31,790 nucleotides of DNA, taken from IMG/VR virus record IMGVR_UViG_3300010885_037048, positions 1-31,790 of that record; one strand, given 5' to 3'. The stretch comes from a virus. The position numbers and the translations under genes are program-made. The notes beneath the pieces are model-generated. The model made no database searches and was not told the origin of the DNA. It worked only from the letters and a program-made list of their open reading frames with translations. Positions 22,933 through 29,832 of this stretch are shown in pieces. Position 1 is the first letter of the stretch, and every line of letters begins with the position of its first letter.

Positions 22933-23532
22933 ATGTTTATTCAAAATATTACTGCATACGACGGTATGCTTCTTCATAATCGTTTTGCCTATAAATTCTT
23001 TAAGGATAAAGTATTACCAATCGGTAATATTATTGCTTTTAGAGGTAGAATGGAAGTTCTTGCTGATGGTATGATTGATCAGGAAGATGTTGATAAGAAA
23101 GATTATATTTGGAGTGATGATTCAATTAACTTTCTTTGGGAAATACCTCTTTTAGGTGATAATGTGTTTGGTGCAGTATCGTATCAGAGACTATTTTGTG
23201 CAAATGTAGGTGCTCTTCTTGGTACTTCCGGGTATTTAAATTGCCCTATTGATGTCAGAGGTGATGATATTTACGTAAAGAAAGAGCATAAACAAAGAGG
23301 GGTAATTCAAACTGAAGGTAAGTGTAGTGTTAGTATTACACATATTAAGAACGGGGCTGCATTAGGTCATTTAGGTATTAATGTGAATGCTGGTGAAAAG
23401 GCACCGGTATTTGCTTATAGCACTAATTTTAATGATGAGCAGGTGGGTAATTTTATTAACAATGTAATTAATATATTTTATTCTATGAACGATGATATAT
23501 TTGTAGCCGGTAGTAAGATTATTTCGCACTAA
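22933..23532 (+). CDS. DUF366 family protein, candidate deazaguanine enzyme
   Basis: A 199-residue protein. YDGMLLHNRFAYKFFK, a FRG-R-x-EV segment, GMIDQEDV (47-54) and the late SVSITHIKNGAALGHLGIN match my memory of DUF366, a family with a lipoate-ligase-like fold. I recall that a phage CDG decarboxylase named DpdL was proposed for 7-deazaguanine-modified phages and may belong to this family; both points are from memory and unverified. In this phage FolE2, QueD and QueE would supply its substrate CDG. The gene has its own promoter of the class that precedes those genes, and it heads the replication cluster. Confidence 0.7.
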   Translation: MFIQNITAYDGMLLHNRFAYKFFKDKVLPIGNIIAFRGRMEVLADGMIDQEDVDKKDYIWSDDSINFLWEIPLLGDNVFGAVSYQRLFCANVGALLGTSGYLNCPIDVRGDDIYVKKEHKQRGVIQTEGKCSVSITHIKNGAALGHLGINVNAGEKAPVFAYSTNFNDEQVGNFINNVINIFYSMNDDIFVAGSKIISH

Positions 23533-23533
23533 T

Positions 23534-23938
23534 ATGATATTCGATATTATAAATGACATAGTTCATTATAAGTCGAAAAATTTATTAGAAATACCTGATA
23601 ATGAAAAAGAGTACAGCGGTTATATGGTTAATCGCTGGCTCTCCATGTATTCTGATAATTATTCGATTATAATTAACGAAACTACTAATAAATATTATAG
23701 TAATTTTAAAAATAAAAAGGACCATTATGAATTTTTATGTAATATTATACCAAAAGGTAAAATCCAACGTATACAATATCTTAAAAAAGATAAAGCGGAA
23801 AATAAAATCGATAAGAAAGTAGTAGAGTTTTTATCAAAAAATTTACAAATTTCTCAAAGAGAAATATTTCAATATATTGAAGACAATAATATTGATATTA
23901 AAGAACTGTCACTTAAATTAAAACAATATGAGCAATAA
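23534..23938 (+). CDS. 62: Clamp-loader small subunit (T4 gp62-like)
   Basis: A 134-residue protein. SGYMVNRWLSM (28-38), the following NYSIIINETTNKY and YEFLCNIIPKGK match the pattern of T4-like cyanophage gp62 proteins (Y-M-I-N-R-F-L-S-M ... W-Y-C-N-F-L-P-K-G). gp62 is the stator subunit that joins gp44 ATPase to load the sliding clamp gp45 on primed DNA. Its partner genes 44 and 45 are not in the window. It starts 1 nt after the DUF366 stop and overlaps the GroES-like gene by 11 nt, so the three are probably one operon. Confidence 0.85.
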   Translation: MIFDIINDIVHYKSKNLLEIPDNEKEYSGYMVNRWLSMYSDNYSIIINETTNKYYSNFKNKKDHYEFLCNIIPKGKIQRIQYLKKDKAENKIDKKVVEFLSKNLQISQREIFQYIEDNNIDIKELSLKLKQYEQ

Positions 23939-24350
23939 GGCTAGCATTGACTCTCTTGGACCTATTAGTAAGAGTTTAATTGATCTTTCAAATCCACATA
24001 ATCAATCATTTAATTCAACTTTGAGAGGTTTTGCACTTTCAAAGATTATGAGTGATGTTATTTTGGTTGAGTATACCGATTTCGGTGATGAAGGCGGGGA
24101 TACCATTATGAGAAATGGTTTAGCAATTCCTCTTAATGTACTCACACAAGCATGGAGAATAGGTAAAGTTGCACTTGTTGGAAATGCTGTTGATGTGGTC
24201 ACGGTAGGTGATTATGTTTGTTTTCCAAATAACATGGGTGTACAAATTCAAAATTTAGATGTCAATGGTTATGGTAAAATTAAAAAAGGTGTTTTCCTCA
24301 ATGAACAGCGTATATTCGGTGTTGTTAGCCCATTAAATGAAAGTAAGTAG
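23928..24350 (+). CDS. GroES/gp31-like co-chaperonin
   Basis: A 140-residue protein with a GroES-fold order: SDVILVEYTDFG (first strands), a loop GGDTIMRNGLAIP (mobile-loop like, ending with the strand before it), GKVALVGNAVDVVTVGDYVCFPNN (the G-x-V-x-x-V-G and V-x-x-G-D-x-V signatures) and a C-terminal IFGVVSP. About 40 N-terminal residues are extra against 97-residue GroES. It would cap the host GroEL during capsid folding, as gp31 does in T4. It overlaps the gp62 and WYL_2-like genes. Confidence 0.8.
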   Translation: MSNKASIDSLGPISKSLIDLSNPHNQSFNSTLRGFALSKIMSDVILVEYTDFGDEGGDTIMRNGLAIPLNVLTQAWRIGKVALVGNAVDVVTVGDYVCFPNNMGVQIQNLDVNGYGKIKKGVFLNEQRIFGVVSPLNESK

Positions 24351-24714
24351 AGAACAACTTAAAACTATTCTTCTTAATAATGTTTGTGAAATTAAATTTT
24401 TAAGAAGAAGACCGTTAGCAGATCGATCACCATTTAGACGAATGATGGCGACTCTGAGTTATTCTCTTCTCAATAGCACGAACGGTAGGTTGACGCTCAA
24501 TTTCAGACCTACCTATAGACCACCAAGATTCAATCCTGCACAGAAGAATGTTCTTACTGTGTGGGACATCTTTATGCAAGATTATCGCAATGTTAGTTGT
24601 GATGAAATGGAGATTGTAGCAACAATACCCGCAAATGAAAAGTTCTGGGAGTATTTTGCTAATGTTCTACAAAAGATGACACCAGAAGAAAAATTAACAT
24701 TTCAAAACAAATGA
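24337..24714 (+). CDS. WYL_2/Sm-like phage protein (former DUF2693)
   Basis: A 125-residue protein. EIKFLRRRPLADRSPFRRM, LLNSTNGRLTLNFRP and VWDIFMQDYRNVS are highly similar to a protein widespread in T4-like cyanophages that I recall as WYL_2 (Sm-like SH3 barrel, formerly DUF2693). No function is established to me; the positive charge and small barrel fit a nucleic-acid or protein-binding regulator. It overlaps its neighbours by 14 and 4 nt. Confidence 0.7.
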   Translation: MKVSREQLKTILLNNVCEIKFLRRRPLADRSPFRRMMATLSYSLLNSTNGRLTLNFRPTYRPPRFNPAQKNVLTVWDIFMQDYRNVSCDEMEIVATIPANEKFWEYFANVLQKMTPEEKLTFQNK

Positions 24715-25052
24715 CTAAGGAAATTATTGAATCTTATTTTTTACCGTATTTACAAACAAATATAGGTATCTATAATAAAGATAGCAGATTACTTAAATCT
24801 GGTAAACTATTAATTTTTAATATACATGAATATACTATCCACTTTGTATTTGCTAAAAAGAATGGTAATTTTACATATGAATTACCATATCCATTTGGGG
24901 TAATTGAAGAAAATAACAGAAAATTAAAATTAGATTATAGGTTACATGTATTAGCAGTTAATGATGATTTATTAAACTATAAATTTATTTTGAATCAACC
25001 AGTAAAAAAGAATAAGTTTTATAATACAACACTTACAATTAAACCATTATGA
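24711..25052 (+). CDS. Hypothetical protein in the replication cluster
   Basis: A 113-residue protein with alternating hydrophobic and polar residues suggesting beta-strands. No motif recognised. It overlaps both neighbours by 4 nt (ATGA), so it is part of the 22933-25303 operon. Confidence 0.65.
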   Translation: MTKEIIESYFLPYLQTNIGIYNKDSRLLKSGKLLIFNIHEYTIHFVFAKKNGNFTYELPYPFGVIEENNRKLKLDYRLHVLAVNDDLLNYKFILNQPVKKNKFYNTTLTIKPL

Positions 25053-25303
25053 AAAAATTTATCAGTATTAATTCTGGCATTTGTTATGAAGTACCAGAAG
25101 AAGAAGTTGATTTGTTAGATAAAAGTCAGATACCTTTAAAAGAATTTCCAAAACATAATTGTAAACATTGTAATGGTAGAGGGTATACTAATAAAGATAA
25201 AAATACTGATGTATATATTCTTTGTAAATGTATGATTGACCGTACTGAAGTAGATTTATCTAAGTATTTTATCGAGTCTGTTAGATTACATACAGCAAAA
25301 TAA
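25049..25303 (+). CDS. Small zinc-ribbon-like protein
   Basis: An 84-residue protein with C38-x-x-C41-x-G-x-G and C59-x-C61 (CKHCNGRGY and CKCM). The first half is like a DnaJ zinc-finger repeat, and the whole suggests one zinc site. No other domain is visible. It is the last gene before a hairpin and the helicase gene. Confidence 0.65.
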   Translation: MKKFISINSGICYEVPEEEVDLLDKSQIPLKEFPKHNCKHCNGRGYTNKDKNTDVYILCKCMIDRTEVDLSKYFIESVRLHTAK

Positions 25304-25324
25304 CCTTTTGTGCAATAAAAGGTT
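25302..25324 (+). terminator. Hairpin between the operon and the helicase gene
   Basis: AACCTTTT (25302-25309) and AAAAGGTT (25317-25324) form an 8-bp stem with a 7-nt loop; a TATATTATATT run follows. It overlaps the upstream stop codon. The stem is AT-rich and the tail is not a pure T-run, so it may be a weak terminator or an mRNA 3'-end/5'-leader hairpin. Confidence 0.45.
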
Positions 25325-25342
25325 TATATTATATTAATAATA

Positions 25343-26968
25343 ATGAAATTTCTGTCTAAATTCCCTGAAGGGTTTACACCTACCCCTTCACAAGTTCAAG
25401 TACTTAGAGCATTGGATAATACATTTAAAAAGAAAAAATTTGCAATAGTGAGAGCACCAACCGGCTCTGGTAAATCATTCATATCTAAAACACTTGGTAA
25501 TGCAAGTAATGAATGCAGTGAAGGATTTAAACAATTAATTGAATCATATGATGCATTTAAAACCGATCAATTTGGTGATTATCAAAATGAGATGGATTGT
25601 ATGGCAGAATTTAGTCATGGAGCATTTGCACTTACAATAACTAAACAATTACAAGATCAATATGTTCAACTCTTTGAAAATACCCAACATTTAAAGGGTA
25701 AAACAAATTATAAATGCAATATAGATGAGAATTTTGATGTAGAAGCTGCACCTTGTATATTTTCTACAACTTTACGTAACACATGCTGGTCAACTAATAA
25801 ATGTACATACTATAATCAACGAAATGCTAGTATTATATCTAAGTTTTCAGTTCTTAATTATAGTATGTTCTTAGCATTACCAGGACATGTTAAACGTAGA
25901 AATTATATTATATGTGATGAAGCAAGTGAATTAGAAGAAGAACTTGCCAATAGATATGGTATTTCTATTGATTATGCTAAATTAAAATTAGCCGGTATTG
26001 AAGTCAATAAAGTAACTACAGATGCATATGATAGAGTGTTTACTTGGATTAATAACCTTCATACTGATGTAAATGAAGAGTGCCAAGAGTTAAAAGAAAA
26101 AATGTCTAATAAAACCACTTCAATTTCATTGGGTGATCGTATCAAATTAAAGTTTTTAAGTAATCTTAGCATGAAAATTGCTACAGTATTGGATTATTGG
26201 AGTACTTGTGAGTATATTATTGATAAAAATGCAGAAAGAATCTCTTTTACACCGTTGAATGTTGATATTCTCTGTAAAGATATATTTGATTATGGTGATA
26301 AGATTGTTCTGATGTCAGCAACCATCACTAGACCTGAGATGTATGCTAAATCATTAGGGTTAAAGCCTGATGATTATGATTTTATTGATATAGACTCAAC
26401 ATTTGATGCTAAAAAATCACCAATATATGTATCTTCAAAGACACCACTAAACTATGAAAACTTAAAGAAGAACTTACCAGTAATTGCACAACAGATACAA
26501 GAACTATGTGATGCTCATGGTAAAGAAAAGGGTTTAATACATACTCACACTAGTGATATATGCAATTTTCTTAAAACCAAGTTAAAAGGTAAAAGGTTTA
26601 TATTTAGAGAAGACAATGTAAACAATGAAAAACTCATTGAGATGCACTTTAATTCAAAGGAACCAACAGTATTAGTGAGTCCATCATTAGGTTTCGGCAC
26701 TGATTTCAATGGTGATAAGGGTAGGTTTCAGATTATAGTTAAAACACCATACCCACCATTATCTAACAAACGTATCAGACGTAAGTTTGATATAGACAAA
26801 ACGTGGTATACTGATAAGACGATAAATTCACTAGTGCAGATGTCAGGTAGATGTACAAGAAGTAAGGAGGACCACTCTGTTACCTATGTATTAGACAGTA
26901 CTGCAATTAAGCTTATTAAGGAAAATGTTAGTAATATACCTAAAGATTTTGTAGAACGTATCATTTAA
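25343..26968 (+). CDS. DinG/XPD-type DNA helicase with putative Fe-S cluster
   Basis: A 541-residue superfamily 2 helicase. Walker A APTGSGKS (38-45), DEAS box (192-195, CDEASE), MSAT (324-327), SLGFGTDFNGD and the motif VI QMSGRCTR (499-506) are in order. Between Walker A and the DEAS box lie four cysteines, C125, C138, C148 and C153, in the place where XPD/DinG helicases bind a 4Fe-4S cluster. XPD-type enzymes move 5' to 3'. It probably acts in phage replication or repair. Length matches family 2 helicases. No other domain is fused. Confidence 0.9.
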   Translation: MKFLSKFPEGFTPTPSQVQVLRALDNTFKKKKFAIVRAPTGSGKSFISKTLGNASNECSEGFKQLIESYDAFKTDQFGDYQNEMDCMAEFSHGAFALTITKQLQDQYVQLFENTQHLKGKTNYKCNIDENFDVEAAPCIFSTTLRNTCWSTNKCTYYNQRNASIISKFSVLNYSMFLALPGHVKRRNYIICDEASELEEELANRYGISIDYAKLKLAGIEVNKVTTDAYDRVFTWINNLHTDVNEECQELKEKMSNKTTSISLGDRIKLKFLSNLSMKIATVLDYWSTCEYIIDKNAERISFTPLNVDILCKDIFDYGDKIVLMSATITRPEMYAKSLGLKPDDYDFIDIDSTFDAKKSPIYVSSKTPLNYENLKKNLPVIAQQIQELCDAHGKEKGLIHTHTSDICNFLKTKLKGKRFIFREDNVNNEKLIEMHFNSKEPTVLVSPSLGFGTDFNGDKGRFQIIVKTPYPPLSNKRIRRKFDIDKTWYTDKTINSLVQMSGRCTRSKEDHSVTYVLDSTAIKLIKENVSNIPKDFVERII

Positions 26969-26971
26969 TCA

Positions 26972-26979
26972 CATAAATA
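26972..26979 (+). promoter_or_regulatory. Late-type promoter box before the gp15-like gene
   Basis: CATAAATA ends 5 nt before the GTG start codon at 26985, the same spacing as before 8898 and 12409. This spacing supports the GTG start choice. Confidence 0.45.
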
Positions 26980-26984
26980 ACTAT

Positions 26985-28109
26985 GTGAGGTTTGAAACGT
27001 TTCATTTTGAGATAAAAGATTTACTTACTCAATTTTGTAATGCTTTTGATAGTGTTGTAATTAAGAGATTCAACAATCAAAGACAGACAGTAAGTAAAAT
27101 CAATGTTAGATATCTATATTCACCTAAGCAAAGGGTGTTATATGATATTGTCAACAAGGCTCAAAACATAGACTTACCATGTATTGCCATATCTATAGGT
27201 AGTATATCAAGAGATGACTCGAGAGTTTTCAATAAATTAGATGGGTTTTATGAAAATAGCGTATCTAAATCATATTTTTATAAAACCCCTATACCGGTAA
27301 ATATATCGGTCAGCATGTCGATAATTGGTAAGTATCAAACTGATATTGATCAGATACTTACCAATTTTATTCCATATACCAATCCGTATATTATTATATC
27401 TTGGAAGGTTCCAACTGATATACAATTACCGTATATGCAGGAAATTAGATCAGAAGTTATGTGGGAAGGTAGTGTAAACCTTAGTTACCCCACTGAAATT
27501 GATGCAGGAACTAAGTATAGAGTAACTGCTGATACCAGTTTTACTATAAAAGGTTGGTTATTTAGAAATGATAACAACCCTGTTTCAAATGTTTATACAG
27601 TATCTGCTAATTTCTACCCTGTATCAGCTATAGATGTAGATGATTACTATTCAGCACAGCAATTACTATCCTATAATGATCAATTATCTAGCAATAAGGA
27701 TACAATAGTTGTTAAAGCGTTACCAGATACTACAAATATAACATTTACATATGGTAATAATACATTAAGCACAGGTTATTTTAACATAGGTAATTTACCA
27801 AAAATTACTCTTAATGGTGGGTTCTTAAGTAATAATCCACAAATGGAATACACTAAGAAAGTATTCCTATCAGCTAACAATTCTGTTTTACCTACGTTAT
27901 CATCGGTAGATTTCTATAGTAATACATCATTAGCTTCAAGTAATCCACCGTTTAGTGCATATGAAATTACTACCAACGGTGGACAAGTGACCTATGATGG
28001 TTCCGTAATTTTGATAAATTTACCCCCGGTATCAGCAAGTTGTAATTTTAGTTTAATTGTTTCAAACGAATCGGGTTATAAATCTTATTTACAGGGTGTA
28101 ATACAGTAA
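26985..28109 (+). CDS. 15: Tail sheath stabiliser (T4 gp15-like)
   Basis: A 374-residue protein. F-x-x-x-x-I-K-R near residues 17-28, VRYLYSPKQRVLYDI (41-55), then P-x-x-I-x-I-G-I and the long PIPVNISVSMSIIGKYQTD with IDQILTNFIPYTNPY line up with the layout of T4 gp15 and its cyanophage relatives, which cap the contractile tail. GTG 26985 is the only usable start, because the upstream frame closes 6 nt earlier at TAA 26976-26978. An ATG two bases before it reads directly into TGA. About 120 extra C-terminal residues (from about 250) look like an Ig-type domain, against 272 residues in T4 gp15. Confidence 0.78.
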   Translation: MRFETFHFEIKDLLTQFCNAFDSVVIKRFNNQRQTVSKINVRYLYSPKQRVLYDIVNKAQNIDLPCIAISIGSISRDDSRVFNKLDGFYENSVSKSYFYKTPIPVNISVSMSIIGKYQTDIDQILTNFIPYTNPYIIISWKVPTDIQLPYMQEIRSEVMWEGSVNLSYPTEIDAGTKYRVTADTSFTIKGWLFRNDNNPVSNVYTVSANFYPVSAIDVDDYYSAQQLLSYNDQLSSNKDTIVVKALPDTTNITFTYGNNTLSTGYFNIGNLPKITLNGGFLSNNPQMEYTKKVFLSANNSVLPTLSSVDFYSNTSLASSNPPFSAYEITTNGGQVTYDGSVILINLPPVSASCNFSLIVSNESGYKSYLQGVIQ

Positions 28110-28112
28110 ACT

Positions 28113-28120
28113 AATAAATA
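28113..28120 (+). promoter_or_regulatory. Late-type box in a short hairpin before the first Thr-rich gene
   Basis: AATAAATA, ending 9 nt before the ATG at 28130. The box lies in a 7-bp inverted repeat, ACTAATA (28110-28116) and TATTAGT (28123-28129), that abuts the start codon, so an mRNA stem could affect initiation. Confidence 0.35.
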
Positions 28121-28129
28121 TATATTAGT

Positions 28130-29782
28130 ATGGCTGATTTTTTTGTAAATAAAGGTAAAGCTGATGATTTACCACCAATACTAGGTGGTATTGTAAGTAC
28201 TCCTACCAGAACAGCTACACTTACACCCACCTCCACTGTATCAATTACAGTTACCCCTACAAATACTGTTGGACCGACACAGACACCTACACAGACACCT
28301 ACACGTACTTCAACTCGCACCCCTACTGAAACAATAACAGGTACATCTACAGTAACACCTACAAGAACAAGTACTGCTACACGTACAAATACAACTACCA
28401 CTACACCAACTAATACTCAAACACCTACTAGTACAGCCACAAGTACTAGAACACCTACATCGACAAGAACTAATACAGTTTCAAATACACAAACACAAAC
28501 TAGAACACGTACTTTTACATCTACACAAACTAGAACACAAACTAGAACACAAACAACCACTAGGACTGCTACTAATACCTTATCTAATACACCTTTTGCA
28601 ACACCAACTAACACACTTACAAGAACTTTAACATCAACTCCTACTAGAACACCTACACTTACTAGAACTCCTACTAATACCATTTCCCCTTCTCAGACTA
28701 AAACAAATAGTTTTTCACCTACAAATACTGTTGGTCCTACACAAACTCCTACACAGACACCTACTAAAACAGCCTCTAGTACTAGAACTGCAACAACTAC
28801 TAAATCTGTATCACCAACTAATACATCAACCCAAACACCTACACAAACACCAACTAACACTAGAACACCAACAAATACTAGAACTAGTACAAATACTAAC
28901 ACTATTGCTGTAACACCCACTATTACATTAACACAAACACCTACAAGAACAGCTACACCTACCAAAACAGCCACAACCACTAGAACAAGAACAGAAACTA
29001 GAACATCTACAAATACATCTCCACCAGGTTCAACTCCAACTAGAACAAGAACACAAACACCAACACAGACACTTACAAATACCCCTACAACTACCAGAAC
29101 TTCTACTTTAACGAGAACCACAACGTTTACTAGAACACCTACAATTACTAGAACATCTACTAGTACACAAGGTTTTACATTAACACCTACACCCACATTG
29201 TCTATAACAACGACAAGAACCCCTACTGGAACTAAAACAGCAACTGTAACATCTACCAGTACTGCCATAGCACCAACCAGTACTCAAACACCAACAAAGA
29301 CACCAACTAATACTAGAACACCCACGACTTCAAGATCACCATCTCCAACACCTAACACAACAATAACTAGTACACCTAGCCCGACTAGAACTCAAACACC
29401 AACTAATACAAGAACTAGCACAAGAACACCAACACCAACTCAGACACCAACTCAGACACCATGTGCCGCACCTGTAAATATTACAATTCTCGGTTATAAT
29501 ACCTTTAATACCAATATAACTGATTTAACATATGCTGTAACCAACCCCAATGGTATAACAGTGAATATTGGTTCAGCTCCAGGTGCAATTGACGGGTTTT
29601 CAACTGAATTTATTGGAACAATGTCATTTTGTTGTACAAGTGCACCTATTGCTTTAATTAATCTTGCTGTTACTTTTACTATGCCCGTTGCACCTTATAC
29701 ACCAAAGACTATAAATTTTGGTGGTACTGATTATTGTAACGACTTTGTAAATGGTACTACTTACACTGTAATATTATCTTAA
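28130..29782 (+). CDS. Thr-rich mucin-like protein with C-terminal Cys domain
   Basis: A 550-residue protein in three parts. Residues 1-22 (MADFFVNKGKADDLPPIL) resemble the start of the next gene's product. Residues 23-443 are a Thr-X repeat in which almost every second residue is Thr, interrupted by Pro, Arg, Gln, Asn and Ser (TPTRT, TQTPT). NTVGPTQTPTQTPT occurs twice, 154 codons apart. The last 107 residues form a separate domain with AAPVNITILGYN, CC and YC cysteines and beta-strand-like sequence. It is probably a long fibre or spike; the Thr repeat could be O-glycosylated. No signal peptide. Confidence 0.8.
   Translation: MADFFVNKGKADDLPPILGGIVSTPTRTATLTPTSTVSITVTPTNTVGPTQTPTQTPTRTSTRTPTETITGTSTVTPTRTSTATRTNTTTTTPTNTQTPTSTATSTRTPTSTRTNTVSNTQTQTRTRTFTSTQTRTQTRTQTTTRTATNTLSNTPFATPTNTLTRTLTSTPTRTPTLTRTPTNTISPSQTKTNSFSPTNTVGPTQTPTQTPTKTASSTRTATTTKSVSPTNTSTQTPTQTPTNTRTPTNTRTSTNTNTIAVTPTITLTQTPTRTATPTKTATTTRTRTETRTSTNTSPPGSTPTRTRTQTPTQTLTNTPTTTRTSTLTRTTTFTRTPTITRTSTSTQGFTLTPTPTLSITTTRTPTGTKTATVTSTSTAIAPTSTQTPTKTPTNTRTPTTSRSPSPTPNTTITSTPSPTRTQTPTNTRTSTRTPTPTQTPTQTPCAAPVNITILGYNTFNTNITDLTYAVTNPNGITVNIGSAPGAIDGFSTEFIGTMSFCCTSAPIALINLAVTFTMPVAPYTPKTINFGGTDYCNDFVNGTTYTVILS
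28198..29460 (+). repeat. Thr-X hexanucleotide-periodic low-complexity tract 1
   Basis: An A/C-rich strand-biased tract with ACN codons at every second position. Six-nt periodicity and few G on this strand make long apparent Val-rich reading frames on the other strand, which are not genes. Confidence 0.85.
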
Positions 29783-29811
29783 TATTAATGCAATATTTAA
29801 CTTTATACCAT

Positions 29812-29819
29812 TATAAATA
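29812..29819 (+). promoter_or_regulatory. T4-type late promoter box before the second Thr-rich gene
   Basis: TATAAATA, identical to the T4 consensus, 13 nt before the ATG at 29833. An overlapping AATAAATA (29816-29823) is 9 nt before it. Confidence 0.5.
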
Positions 29820-29832
29820 AATAATAACGAGT

